A DNA stretch of 33,139 bases from CALFMR01 sp035550595. Its GTDB lineage: Bacteria; Acidobacteriota; Vicinamibacteria; Vicinamibacterales; SCN-69-37. Each line of letters starts with the position of its first letter. The first letter of the stretch is position 1. Positions 6,516-14,523 of the stretch are shown here, piece after piece. The notes below the pieces were generated by a model, which saw nothing but the letters and a program-made list of their open reading frames with translations, did not search any database and was not told the origin of the DNA. Both the position numbers and the translations under genes were made by a program. The DNA lies in NCBI GenBank assembly GCA_035550595.1, contig DASZOV010000054.1:1-33139 (forward strand), in the 5' to 3' direction.

Positions 6516-8387
6516 ATGGCGCAGACGAAGTACGACGCGATCGTGGTTGGATCGGGAGCGTGCGGGGGATGGGCGGCGATGGCGCTGGCTGAAGCCGGGC
6601 TCAAAGTGCTGATGCTCGAGGCGGGCGCGCGCATCGATCCGGCGCAGGACTTCCGGCACACGTTCCTGTATCAGTGGGATTATCGCGGCCGCGGCAAGCC
6701 AGGCCTGCTGCGGCGCTATGCGGGCGACGAGCGCAACTACCGCATCATGATCGACAACGTCGAGAACCCGTACACGACGGCGCCCGACACGGTCTATTCA
6801 TGGGGACGGTCGCGTTGTCTCGGTGGCCGCACGCTGCACTGGGCGCGCGCGACGGATCGAATGGCCGACTACGAGTTCAAGGCCGCGTCGCGTGACGGCT
6901 ACGGCATGAACTGGGCGGTGTCGTACGCCGACATGGCGCCGTACTACGACCGCGTCGAACGCTTCATCGGCGTGAGCGGCGCGGCCGAGGGCCTGCCGCA
7001 GTTTCCTGACGGCGTCTTCCTGCCGCCGATGGCGCTCAACTGCGCGGAGACGATCTTCACGGCCGCATCGAACGCGCTCGGCTGGCGATCGACGCCGCGG
7101 CGGCTTGCGCAACTCACGCTGCCGCACAATGGCCGGCCGCCGTGCCACTACTGCGGGAACTGCGTCAACGGTTGCGACGTCGGCGCGATGTTCAATCCGA
7201 TCGCGGTCACGCTGCCGCCCGCGCTCCAGACCGGCAACCTCGAAATCCGTACCGACAGCATCGTCGCGGCCGTCCGGATGAACCGCGAGAACCGCGCGCA
7301 GGGCGTCACCTACATCGAGCGCGACACGAGGCGATCGGTGGACGTCGACGCGACCTTCGTCATCCTGGCGGCGTCGACGCTCGAGAACACGCGGCTGCTG
7401 TTGCTCTCGGCGAAGGAGGGACTGGCCAACTCGAGCGGCACGCTCGGCCAGTACATGATGGACCAGGTCGGCGGCGGAGGCGTGACCGGCTTCCTGCCGA
7501 TCCTGCGCGGCGGCCCTGCGCGGCTCGACGACGGCAAGATGTCGGGACTCACGATCCCGAACTTTCAGAACATCGACGACAAGACGCAACGCAAGGACTT
7601 CATCCGCGGTTACGTCATGAACGCGACCGGCGGCCAGACCGAGTATCCGCAGTTCGCGGCCAACGTGCCCGGCTACGGATCCGAATGGAAGAAGGAGATC
7701 AAGAGTCGCTACGTCGCGCAGGCGCGCGTGTGGAACGCCGGCGGCGAGATGCTCGCTCGCAAGGAGAACTTCGTCGAGCTCGATCCCGAAGTGAAGGATC
7801 ACTGGGGCATTCCCGTGATCAAAATCCACTTCACGCACGGCGACAACGACTACAAGTTGCTCGACGACTTCCAGCAGCGCGCTGAAGAACTGTTTCGCAA
7901 GGCCGGTGGAGAAGTCATGCCGTCGCTGCCGGCGGGCGGACCGGTCGGATTCCCCGGTGCACCAGGATCGCCCGACGCGAACACGGCACCCGTTCGCGGC
8001 GGTGGCGCGCGCGGAGCGCAGGGCTCAGACGGGCGCGGCGGTCGCGACGGGGCATCGGCGGCAGACGGCCAAGCCAGTGCGCGCGGCGGCGATGCATCGA
8101 CTGGCGCGCGTGGCGGACGCGGATCACGCAGCGGACGTGGCGGTGCGGCCGGGCGGCGCCGGCCGCTCGGCGGCTCGATTCACGAAGTCGGCACCGCGCG
8201 CATGAGCGTCGATCCGAAGGAAGGCGTGCTCAACTCGTACTGCCAGACGCACGACATCCCGAACCTCTACGTCTTCGGCGGCAACGCCTTCCCGTCCACC
8301 GGCGACAAGCACCCGACCCTGACGATGATGGCTCTTACCGCGCGCGGCTGCGATCATTTGCTGGAGCAGATCAAAGGGCGGGCGTGA
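6516..8387 (+). CDS. GMC-family FAD oxidoreductase with cysteine cluster and Gly/Arg-rich insert
   Basis: The 623-residue GMC flavoprotein has a FAD-binding Rossmann motif VVGSGACGG (residues 10-18), LEAG at the end of the second strand, GRSRCLGGRTLHW, and a C-terminal GGSIHEVGTARM (catalytic His556) with GDKHPTLTMMALTARG. Cys210, Cys213, Cys216 and Cys220 (CHYCGNCVNGC) could hold an iron-sulfur cluster, as in FAD glucose dehydrogenases and glucoside 3-dehydrogenases partnered by subunit 3. Residues ~472-552 are a low-complexity Gly/Ala/Arg/Ser/Asp segment inserted just before the catalytic motif; this is unusual. The start at ATG 6516 has GGAG 6 nt upstream. The protein has no signal peptide of its own, which fits co-export with the preceding Tat subunit. 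The expected product is a periplasmic sugar or glycoside dehydrogenase. Confidence 0.87.
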   Translation: MAQTKYDAIVVGSGACGGWAAMALAEAGLKVLMLEAGARIDPAQDFRHTFLYQWDYRGRGKPGLLRRYAGDERNYRIMIDNVENPYTTAPDTVYSWGRSRCLGGRTLHWARATDRMADYEFKAASRDGYGMNWAVSYADMAPYYDRVERFIGVSGAAEGLPQFPDGVFLPPMALNCAETIFTAASNALGWRSTPRRLAQLTLPHNGRPPCHYCGNCVNGCDVGAMFNPIAVTLPPALQTGNLEIRTDSIVAAVRMNRENRAQGVTYIERDTRRSVDVDATFVILAASTLENTRLLLLSAKEGLANSSGTLGQYMMDQVGGGGVTGFLPILRGGPARLDDGKMSGLTIPNFQNIDDKTQRKDFIRGYVMNATGGQTEYPQFAANVPGYGSEWKKEIKSRYVAQARVWNAGGEMLARKENFVELDPEVKDHWGIPVIKIHFTHGDNDYKLLDDFQQRAEELFRKAGGEVMPSLPAGGPVGFPGAPGSPDANTAPVRGGGARGAQGSDGRGGRDGASAADGQASARGGDASTGARGGRGSRSGRGGAAGRRRPLGGSIHEVGTARMSVDPKEGVLNSYCQTHDIPNLYVFGGNAFPSTGDKHPTLTMMALTARGCDHLLEQIKGRA

Positions 8388-8396
8388 CGCGCGCGC

Positions 8397-8492
8397 TGTC
8401 ATCTTTTCTGCAGTGCGTTGGGGCCCCACCCCCAACGCTACGGCGCTGCGGCACCCTCGCTACGCTCGGGGCCTTGCGGTGTCATCGTTTTT
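8397..8492 (-). repeat. dispersed repeat family A, copy 5 (inverted orientation)
   Basis: Reverse-oriented copy: GTCATCTTTTCTGCAGTGCG, the GGGGCCCC core at 8420-8427, CCCTCGCTACGCTCGGGGCC and CTTGCGGTGTCATC. It starts 9 bp after the GMC stop. Confidence 0.75.
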
Positions 8493-8507
8493 AATTCTGT
8501 CCTTTGC

Positions 8508-8540
8508 CCCCTTCGCGATCTTCGCGGCTTCGCGTGAGGT
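8508..8540 (-). repeat. dispersed repeat family B, short copy
   Basis: CCCTTCGCGATCTTCGCGG-CTTCGCGTGAGG is the reverse complement of the family B unit. It lies between two family A copies in the gap between convergent genes. Confidence 0.6.
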
Positions 8541-8552
8541 TTAATCGCGCTT

Positions 8553-8590
8553 GCCGTCATCTTCTTTGCAATGCGTTGGGGCCCCCGCCT
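8553..8590 (-). repeat. family A tail fragment overlapping the VOC gene 3' end
   Basis: CCGTCATCTTCTTTGCAATG-CGTTGGGGCCCC is the reverse complement of the tail seen at about 3594-3626. It overlaps the last codons and stop of the VOC gene. Confidence 0.65.
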
Positions 8591-9102
8591 GTCTCGTAAT
8601 ACTTCGCGTATCTCCCGCGCCTGAACAACCATCCGCCCAGCGGGCCGAGCCACTGCAGGACGTAGTGCATGTAGCCGAGGTCGATCATCTCGATCAGGTT
8701 GCCGTCCATGTCCTTCGCGAAGAAGAACGAGTGGCCGCGCGGCGATCGTTCCGGGCGGCTGACGCACTCGACGCCTTTGCTCTGCAGATAGTCGTACCAG
8801 CGCGGCAGGTTGCGCGCGTTGAAGGAGATGTGCGTCAGCCCGATGCGGTTCCACGGTGGCGGCACGGGTGGCTGCTGTGGCTCGAACGCGAAGATCTCGA
8901 TCGTCGCGCCGCCGGGTACGCGAATCCATCCGATCTTGCAGCGCGGCGCCGGTGCGTCGACGCCGAAGAACGTCCGCACGCGATCGGGCGGCGTGTCGGC
9001 GACGCCGACGAGCGGACAGCCGAACACGTCCCAGTAGAAAGAGACCGCGCGGTTGAAGTCCGACACCGTGATGCCGACGTGGCTGAACGATCGCGCGCGC
9101 AT
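8557..9102 (-). CDS. VOC (glyoxalase/dioxygenase) family protein
   Basis: A 181-residue protein with two vicinal-oxygen-chelate modules: SHVGITVSDFNRAVSFYWDVFG at the N-terminus (His8 a likely metal ligand), and GLTHISFNARNL...RGHSFFFAKDMDGNLIEMID in the second half, with the final Glu in the usual ligand position. The family includes glyoxalase I, fosfomycin-resistance thiol transferases, extradiol dioxygenases and epimerases; which one applies is not clear. It lies 19 bp downstream of the second GMC gene on the same strand and is probably co-transcribed, so a role in the same substrate's metabolism is plausible. The last ~8 codons (GGGPNALQRR) and the TGA come from a dispersed repeat, so the native C-terminus was probably replaced. 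Confidence 0.78.
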   Translation of the reverse strand: MRARSFSHVGITVSDFNRAVSFYWDVFGCPLVGVADTPPDRVRTFFGVDAPAPRCKIGWIRVPGGATIEIFAFEPQQPPVPPPWNRIGLTHISFNARNLPRWYDYLQSKGVECVSRPERSPRGHSFFFAKDMDGNLIEMIDLGYMHYVLQWLGPLGGWLFRRGRYAKYYETGGGPNALQRR

Positions 9103-9121
9103 GTCTGGATCTCCCTGACGA

Positions 9122-10642
9122 CTACCGCAGACGGGTCTCGATGAGATGGTCGGCGACGCGCAGCGCCTGCGCCGCGATCGTCAACGCCGGATTGACCGCA
9201 GCCGACGACGGAAAGAACGAGGCGTCGACGACGAAGAGGTTGTCGAGATCGTGGGCACGGCAGAACGGATCGAGGACGGACTGCCTCGGGTCGGTGCCGA
9301 AGCACAGTGTGCCGCACTGGTGCGTCGTGTTCGTGCTGCCGTGCGAGTGTGTCATCACTTTCCAGAAGCCGAGCCCTTTCAGGATCCGCGTCATCACCTG
9401 CACGAGCTCGCGGTGCGCGACGGCGTTGTTGGATCGATAGGTGAGCCGGATGCGGCCGTCCGGCTCGACCGTCACGCGGTTGGCGTCGTTCGGCAGATCT
9501 TCGGACATCGCGAGCCAGTCCACGCCGCGCGCGACCCACGCGTCGTAGGCCCAGAGCGGAATCCACGGCGCGACCGTCTGCGCCATCACGCCGTGCGTGC
9601 GGCCCTGCGACTGGATCTGGCCGAGCGGATACCGCGTGTCCGGTCCCCGAAAGTAGAAGTCGTTGATCGCGACCGTCTTCTGAAAGACGTCCGTGTTCAC
9701 CCGCAGCGGATGAAACCCCTGCATCATCGTCGCGAGGTGCGCCATGTAGCGGCGGCCGACGAGGCCCGAGGAGTTCGCGAGGCCGTTCGGGTGCCCGTCG
9801 TTGGCCGAGCGCAGCAGCAGGGCGGCCGAGTTCACGGCGCCGCACGAGACGATGACGAGGTCGGCCGAGATGCGGCGGCGCTCACCCTGATGCACGATCT
9901 CGACTGACTCGACGCGCGCGCCGGTGCCGTCCGTGATGAGACGCTCGGCGTACGCGTCGGTCCAGAGCGAGACGTTCGGATGCGCGAGCGCGGGCTGCAC
10001 GCAGCAGACTTCCGCATCGCTCTTTGCATGGATGCGGCACGGGAACGAGTTGCAGGTGTTGCAGAGCCGGCAGCCGTCTGGTTCGCCGGGCCGAATGAGG
10101 CCGAGTGGAAGCGGCGACGGGTGCAGGCCCTGGGCGCGCAGGCGGTCGACGATCGCGGCCATGCCGGGCGCGTGCGGCACGGGCGCGAAGGGGAATGGGT
10201 CGCGCGCCGGCTCGGTCGGATCGGCGCTGGCGTCGCCATGGACCTGATACAGCCGCTCGGCGCGCGTGTAGTACGGCGCGAGCGTGTCGTAGTCGATCGG
10301 CCAGGCCGGCGATACGCCATCGCGATGCTCGATCGCTTGAAAGTCTTCGCGACGCAGCCGATAGAGCACGCTGCCCCAGAACTTGCTGTTGCCGCCGACG
10401 TTGTAGTGCGTGTACGGGAGAAACGTGCCGCCGGCCGCGTCGAGCCAGCGTTCACGCGTGCGATAACGCAGGTGCTTCCAGACGGCGGTGGGATCCCAGT
10501 TCTCGGCCTCCTGCGGTACGACGCCGCCCCGCTCGACGATGAGCAGCCGCGCGCCGGTCGGCGCCAGAGCATGGGCCATCGTGCCGCCGCCCGCGCCGCT
10601 GCCGATGATGAGGATGTCGTAGTGGTCGCGCGGCTCGGGCAT
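9122..10642 (-). CDS. GMC-family FAD oxidoreductase
   Basis: The 506-residue flavoprotein has GSGAGGG at the N-terminus (about residues 14-20) and VERGG for FAD binding, followed by NVGGNSKFWGSVLYR. The C-terminal domain has HQCGTLCFG (catalytic His), then NLFVVDASFFPSSAAVNPALTIAAQALRVADHL (conserved Asn-Pro pair). A cysteine group CRLCNTCNSFPC occurs in the middle, comparable in position to the cluster of the other GMC protein, though the spacing differs. It lacks a signal peptide and the low-complexity insert. It is first in a two-gene unit with the VOC gene and converges on the Tat-linked GMC operon. The substrate is unknown; choline and sugar oxidoreductases share this architecture. The ATG at 10642 is chosen because the FAD motif begins ten residues later. 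Confidence 0.83.
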   Translation of the reverse strand: MPEPRDHYDILIIGSGAGGGTMAHALAPTGARLLIVERGGVVPQEAENWDPTAVWKHLRYRTRERWLDAAGGTFLPYTHYNVGGNSKFWGSVLYRLRREDFQAIEHRDGVSPAWPIDYDTLAPYYTRAERLYQVHGDASADPTEPARDPFPFAPVPHAPGMAAIVDRLRAQGLHPSPLPLGLIRPGEPDGCRLCNTCNSFPCRIHAKSDAEVCCVQPALAHPNVSLWTDAYAERLITDGTGARVESVEIVHQGERRRISADLVIVSCGAVNSAALLLRSANDGHPNGLANSSGLVGRRYMAHLATMMQGFHPLRVNTDVFQKTVAINDFYFRGPDTRYPLGQIQSQGRTHGVMAQTVAPWIPLWAYDAWVARGVDWLAMSEDLPNDANRVTVEPDGRIRLTYRSNNAVAHRELVQVMTRILKGLGFWKVMTHSHGSTNTTHQCGTLCFGTDPRQSVLDPFCRAHDLDNLFVVDASFFPSSAAVNPALTIAAQALRVADHLIETRLR

Positions 10643-10758
10643 CAGGCGCGGCCCTGCCCGGCGCGAACGGAAGTCGGCATCATGAATCGAGTGGCCGCGC
10701 GAGCCGGCGCGTCCGCGTTCGTCCGGACGCCGCGTCAGCTCTCCGCGGCACGCCGATC

Positions 10759-10764
10759 ATCATA
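10759..10764 (-). promoter_or_regulatory. possible -10 box TATGAT upstream of the second GMC gene
   Basis: TATGAT on the minus strand would give a leader of about 110 nt. The 10643-10883 gap contains no recognisable gene; a 27-codon minus-strand ORF follows this box but has no other support. Confidence 0.3.
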
Positions 10765-10871
10765 TCCGGGCGCGCGGGTGATCTCGCGCGCGCGGCGCGG
10801 CGTGGGCACGGGTGGCGAGCCGCACGGATCACGGGCGAACGACGAGGCTCATATTGAAGTAAGCGTAGTAT

Positions 10872-10877
10872 TAGAAT
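10872..10877 (+). promoter_or_regulatory. -10 box TAGAAT of the VapBC-type operon
   Basis: An AT-rich island in otherwise GC-rich DNA (TATTGAAGTAAGCGTAGTAT) ends in TAGAAT, 6 nt before the antitoxin ATG. The partly repeated TATT/TAGTATTAG segment could also be the antitoxin operator. Confidence 0.5.
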
Positions 10878-10883
10878 CCCGAT

Positions 10884-11195
10884 ATGCGCCATTCCAAGGC
10901 CCGTTTGACGGTCACGGTCGATCCGCATCTCATACAGGCCGCGCAGGATGCCGTCGACCGCGGCCAGGCGAACTCGCTCAGCGCGTGGGTCAATCACGCC
11001 TTGGCCGATCGCGCCGAGAAGGACCGCCGCTTGCGCGCGCTCGGCGCGGCCATCGCGTCGTTCGAGGACGAATTCGGCGTGCTGACCGCCGATGAACTGG
11101 CCACGCAGGCGCGCACGGACCGCGCCGGAGCGCGCGTCGTCCGCGGCGAAGGCCGCCGCGTCCGGAGGTCCACGCGCAAGCGAGGTGCGGCGTGA
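10884..11195 (+). CDS. VapB-like antitoxin
   Basis: A 103-residue protein with a ribbon-helix-helix-like N-terminus (RLTVTVDPHLIQAAQDAV, then NSLSAWVNHALADRA). The acidic linker SFEDEFGVLTADELATQARTDR is the typical toxin-wrapping segment of antitoxins paired with VapC in actinobacteria and other soil bacteria. The C-terminus is very basic (RGEGRRVRRSTRKRG), longer than usual, and may add nucleic-acid contact. The stop overlaps the toxin start by 4 nt (GTGA), giving coupled translation. The product should bind its own promoter and neutralise the following PIN protein. Confidence 0.8.
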   Translation: MRHSKARLTVTVDPHLIQAAQDAVDRGQANSLSAWVNHALADRAEKDRRLRALGAAIASFEDEFGVLTADELATQARTDRAGARVVRGEGRRVRRSTRKRGAA

Positions 11196-11572
11196 CGCTC
11201 GTGCTCGACAGCGGTGCGCTCATCGCCCTGGAGCGCCACGATCGCGCGATGTGGCGCCGGTTGAAGGCCGCGCACGCGGCCGGCGAAGTTCCGGTCTCGC
11301 ATGGAGGAATCGTCGCGCAGGTCTGGCGTGGTGCCGGTGGTCGGCAGGCCCTGCTCGCGCGCGCGCTCGACGGCATCGACGTTCGGCCGCTCGATCTCGC
11401 GTTGGGACGTGCCGCCGGCGCGCTGCTGGCGACCGCGAGGTGTCGGGACGCCATCGACGCCGCACTCGTCCTCCTGGCCGAAGACGACGATCAGATCGTG
11501 ACGTCCGACCCCGACGACATCGAGCCGCTTGCGCGCGCGGCGGGCACGCACGTCGAGATCGTGCGCGCATAA
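11192..11572 (+). CDS. VapC-like PIN-domain toxin
   Basis: The 126-residue protein has a PIN-domain pattern: Asp6 in LVLDSGALIALE, the segment IVAQVWRGAGGRQ typical of this VapC branch, Asp86/Asp89 in CRDAIDAAL, and Asp106 in IVTSDPDDI. These acidic residues bind the Mg2+/Mn2+ used for RNA cleavage in characterised VapC endoribonucleases (tRNA or rRNA targets; the target here is unknown). The GTG at 11192 overlaps the antitoxin stop, fixing the start. Catalytic residues look intact, so it is probably active. Confidence 0.85.
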   Translation: MTLVLDSGALIALERHDRAMWRRLKAAHAAGEVPVSHGGIVAQVWRGAGGRQALLARALDGIDVRPLDLALGRAAGALLATARCRDAIDAALVLLAEDDDQIVTSDPDDIEPLARAAGTHVEIVRA

Positions 11573-11642
11573 CGGAGGGGCTCGTCGGACGCCGCCGACA
11601 GGGCGGGGCCGCACTCCGCTATCGATACCGCCGGCATCGTGG

Positions 11643-11648
11643 TAGCGT
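11643..11648 (+). promoter_or_regulatory. possible extended -10 box (TGG-TAGCGT) for the glycosyltransferase
   Basis: TGG precedes TAGCGT, 11 nt before the ATG at 11660. No Shine-Dalgarno sequence is visible. Confidence 0.3.
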
Positions 11649-11659
11649 CCGGTCGCCGC

Positions 11660-12598
11660 ATGGGCTCGACGCTCGATGTCGTCATCGTGAACTGGAACGC
11701 GGGCGTCTGGCTCGAGCGGGCGCTCGATGCGCTCGCCCGCGTCCGTCCCACCGCCGGCACGCTCGCGCGTGTCGTCGTGGTCGACAACGCGTCGACGGAC
11801 GGATCGGCCGACACGATTGAAGCGCGTGGCCTGCCGCTCACCCTCATCCACAACGTCATCAATCGCGGCTTCGCCGCCGCCTGCAACCAGGGGGCGGTGG
11901 CGTCAACCGCCGACGTGCTGCTGTTCCTCAATCCCGACGCGCTCATCACGACCGAGGCGATCGACGCGGCATTCCGAATGTTCTCCGCGTCCGAACACGC
12001 TGGCGTGGGCATTGCCGGCGTGCGGCTCGACGGCGGCGCCGCGCCGCCGCCCCTCGGTGTCGGCCCGTTTCCGACGCCAGCCAGCTTGGCCGCGTTGTCG
12101 CTGGGGCTGGGCCGCAGGGCGGCACGCCAGGCCGCCGCTCGCACGATGCCGGGCCGCATCGGCGAGGATCGGCGTGAGACAACGATTCCGCGTGAGGTCG
12201 ACGTCGTCTGCGGCGCGTGTCTGTTCATCCGGCGCTCGGTGTTCGAAGCGCTCGGCGGATTCGACGAGCGGTTCTTCGTCTATTACGACGAAGTGGACTT
12301 GTGCCTGCGCGCGCGCCGGCACGGCATCCGGGCCGTCGTGCTCGACGACGTGTCGATTCACCATGCCGTGGGTGTCTGTACGACCGCCGTGCCGGGCTGG
12401 CGCCTGTTCTGTGGATTGCAGAGCCGGCAGGCGTACATCCGCACGCACTTCCGTTCATGGGAAGTGGCAGCGCTGCTCGCGCTGATGAGCGTGCCCGAGC
12501 CGATGCTCCGGCTGGTGCGCGCCGCCATCGGTCGCGGCGCTGAGCGCCCGCGCGACGTGATCGAAGCCTATGCCCGGTTGACCGGTCTGCGGACCTGA
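11660..12598 (+). CDS. glycosyltransferase family 2 (rhamnosyltransferase-like)
   Basis: A 312-residue GT-A protein from the ATG at 11660. The N-terminal DVVIVNWNAGVWLERAL and VVVVDNASTDGSAD motifs bind the nucleotide sugar, NRGFAAACNQG and LFLNPDA (equivalent of the DxD site) follow, and CGACLFIRRSVFEALGGFDERFFVYYDEVDLCLRARRHG is the acceptor-side signature of WbbL-like rhamnosyltransferases. It likely adds a sugar to a cell-surface polysaccharide or glycolipid. No transmembrane segment is evident. A GTG seven codons upstream (11639) is possible but would place the likely -10 box inside the coding region. The gene converges with the methyltransferase, the stops being 10 bp apart. Confidence 0.85.
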   Translation: MGSTLDVVIVNWNAGVWLERALDALARVRPTAGTLARVVVVDNASTDGSADTIEARGLPLTLIHNVINRGFAAACNQGAVASTADVLLFLNPDALITTEAIDAAFRMFSASEHAGVGIAGVRLDGGAAPPPLGVGPFPTPASLAALSLGLGRRAARQAAARTMPGRIGEDRRETTIPREVDVVCGACLFIRRSVFEALGGFDERFFVYYDEVDLCLRARRHGIRAVVLDDVSIHHAVGVCTTAVPGWRLFCGLQSRQAYIRTHFRSWEVAALLALMSVPEPMLRLVRAAIGRGAERPRDVIEAYARLTGLRT

Positions 12599-12608
12599 CG
12601 CGTCGCGA

Positions 12609-13598
12609 TCACGCCAACGGCTTGCGGGCGTTGACGATGATCATGCTCGGCAGACCCATGCCACCGGCGATCCATCCGGCGCCCCAGAGCGCGGCACGCG
12701 CGGGTAGGGAAGAGATCCATCGCGCGCTGGTTCGCGACGAGACCCACCGGCGGTCGTCGAGCCGCGCCGCGATGCTGTACGCGAGGTCGTACGTGGTCCA
12801 TGGCCGCATCACGACGACGTCGCGAAAACCGCACGATTCGAGAACGCGGCTGAGCGTCGGCACGGAGAAGTGGTACAGGTGCCGCGGGAGTTCGAGGCAG
12901 AACCAGGCGTTGCCGAACGCGCGGAACATCCAGCTTCCCGCATCGGGCACGCTGAGCCCGAGCCATCCGCCAGGCTTCAACCATTCGAACGCGCGGCGTA
13001 GCGCGGCAACCGGATCGTGAAGGTGCTCGAGCACCATCCACGCGGACACGACATCGAAGCTCGCCGGCGGAAGCGTGATGCCACACACATCGCCCACGTG
13101 AACGGGTGCGCCCGTGGCTGCGGCTGCCACGTGAGCAGCCGACGTAGACAGTTCGATGCCCGTCACGTCCCATCCGGCGCGCTGCATCGCCTGCATGTAG
13201 AGGCCAATCGCTGGACCGAGCTCCAGCAGTCGTCCTGGTGGCAGGCGCGGCAGGTACGTCCACCGCGCGTTCATGTGCTCGCGCAGCGATTGACCCCAGC
13301 GCGTCCGCGCGGGCGGCGGTTGATACGGCGCGTACTCGCTCGGATAGTAGACGCCGATCGATTCCAGCGTCGGGCGGGGATGCGTACGCAGCAGATCGCA
13401 GCGGGGACAGCGCACGACCTGGAATCGTCCAGGGCGATCGAGCGCGCGATCGCGTCCGACGATCACGCGTTCGCCGCCGGGTGTCCCGCAGAACGCGCAC
13501 GCAGCGTCTTCCAGGATGACGCCAGCCGCTGCGAGGTCGTCGGGCGTGCTCGGCTCGTCTTCTTCAGCGGTCGGATGTGGATCGCGTCGGCGTTGCAA
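12609..13598 (-). CDS. class I SAM-dependent methyltransferase with N-terminal zinc ribbon
   Basis: A 329-residue protein. Cys34, Cys37, Cys64 and Cys67 (CAFC ... CPRC) form a small zinc-ribbon-like module, followed by HPRPTLESIGVYYPSEY, then a Methyltransf_23-type SAM fold: motif I LLELGPAIGLYM, FDVVSAWMVLEHLHDP and LKPGGWLGLSVPD. This architecture is common in sugar or small-molecule methyltransferases encoded in surface-polysaccharide loci, which fits the neighbouring glycosyltransferase. The start is uncertain: no ATG or GTG precedes the zinc ribbon in frame, and a TTG at 13598 sits 8 nt after a perfect TATAAT. A hydrophobic patch (ARAALWGAGWIAGGMGLP) near the C-terminus may be a membrane contact. 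Confidence 0.8.
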   Translation of the reverse strand: MQRRRDPHPTAEEDEPSTPDDLAAAGVILEDAACAFCGTPGGERVIVGRDRALDRPGRFQVVRCPRCDLLRTHPRPTLESIGVYYPSEYAPYQPPPARTRWGQSLREHMNARWTYLPRLPPGRLLELGPAIGLYMQAMQRAGWDVTGIELSTSAAHVAAAATGAPVHVGDVCGITLPPASFDVVSAWMVLEHLHDPVAALRRAFEWLKPGGWLGLSVPDAGSWMFRAFGNAWFCLELPRHLYHFSVPTLSRVLESCGFRDVVVMRPWTTYDLAYSIAARLDDRRWVSSRTSARWISSLPARAALWGAGWIAGGMGLPSMIIVNARKPLA

Positions 13599-13606
13599 GG
13601 CGCGGC

Positions 13607-13612
13607 ATTATA
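13607..13612 (-). promoter_or_regulatory. -10 box TATAAT of the methyltransferase gene
   Basis: A perfect TATAAT on the minus strand, 8 nt before the TTG start, predicts a leaderless transcript. No clear -35 element is seen. Confidence 0.5.
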
Positions 13613-13674
13613 CGGCGCGTGGCCGCACGCTCGACGGTCGTCAGCGTTTGGTGCGCCAGGACGCCGGCTGTCGC

Positions 13675-14523
13675 CTACGCGCCGAGGCGGCCAGCAACTA
13701 CCAGCACGGCCCACGCCATGAGGACGCATCCGGTGAGCCGTGCCGGCCATCGTCCCGGGACGAGCTTCTCGATGAACGTCGCCAGCGTGAGCGCGAGCAT
13801 CGCCGCGAGGCTCATGACGCCAGCCACGAACATCACCGCCATCAGCGCCCAACAGCAGAGGACGCAGATCGTGCCGTGGCGCGCGCCCATGACGAACGCA
13901 CCGCGTTGTCCCGGCCGCCATTCACGGACGAGGAAGCCAATGGGCGTGCGGCACTGACGTAGACACGCTTCTTTGAGTGACGTGAACTCGAACGCGCCGG
14001 CGCCGGCAAGGACGACGGCCGCCGCGGATGGGCCGAGCACGCCGGCGGCATCGACCATCGCGGTCGACTGCAGAAACCATTGCACGAGAGCCGCCGTCAC
14101 GCTGTAGGCGATCCACACGACGAGATAGCCCACGACGAACGCGCGCACGGCCGCGAGCCGCGCGTCCACGCCGCGCCGTTCGAGCAATCCCGCGAGCGTC
14201 AGCGCCGTGGGCGTCGCCGATGGCAGCATCATCCCCATCGTCATCGCCGCCCACATGATGAAAGTGATGGCGAGCGACTGTACGTCCCAGGCGCGGCTCG
14301 TCATGTCCATGCCGTCGTGCACGACGCCGGCGGCCATGGACGGCATCGACATCGGCACGGCGCGCGCCGCCGACATGACGGACGGCAGACGCGCGAGGAC
14401 GATCCACGACAGCGCGGTCAGCAGGACGATGGCGCCCGCGATGATCCGTCGCTCGACGACGAGCGCGCGCGAGGCGGGCGCGGCCTCGGCACTCAAGGCA
14501 GGAAGAGAACCCGAGCGGACCAT
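13675..14523 (-). CDS. DUF2182 integral membrane protein
   Basis: A 282-residue protein with about seven hydrophobic segments, including IIAGAIVLLTALSWIVLA, LAITFIMWAAMTMGMMLPSA and LTGCVLMAWAVLVVAG. The DUF2182 hallmarks are visible: the Met-rich WAAMTMGMMLPSATP helix, FTSLKEACLRQCRTP and TICVLCCWALM. These Cys/Met/His positions look like metal ligands, but the family's function is not established. Its ATG overlaps the stop of the upstream DUF1326 gene (TAATG), so translation is coupled and the two probably act as one unit. The loop between the first two helices is rich in Met and His (MSMPSMAAGVVHDGMDM), again suggestive of metal such as copper; that is inference. Confidence 0.82.
   Translation of the reverse strand: MVRSGSLPALSAEAAPASRALVVERRIIAGAIVLLTALSWIVLARLPSVMSAARAVPMSMPSMAAGVVHDGMDMTSRAWDVQSLAITFIMWAAMTMGMMLPSATPTALTLAGLLERRGVDARLAAVRAFVVGYLVVWIAYSVTAALVQWFLQSTAMVDAAGVLGPSAAAVVLAGAGAFEFTSLKEACLRQCRTPIGFLVREWRPGQRGAFVMGARHGTICVLCCWALMAVMFVAGVMSLAAMLALTLATFIEKLVPGRWPARLTGCVLMAWAVLVVAGRLGA

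Noticed and set aside
5722..10642. One continuous oxidoreductase operon
   Set aside because: The two GMC genes are on opposite strands and converge on a repeat-filled gap, so they are two separate units.
10680..10764. 27-codon leader peptide upstream of the second GMC gene
   Set aside because: It follows a TATGAT box but has no ribosome-binding site, no conserved feature and Arg-rich random-like sequence.
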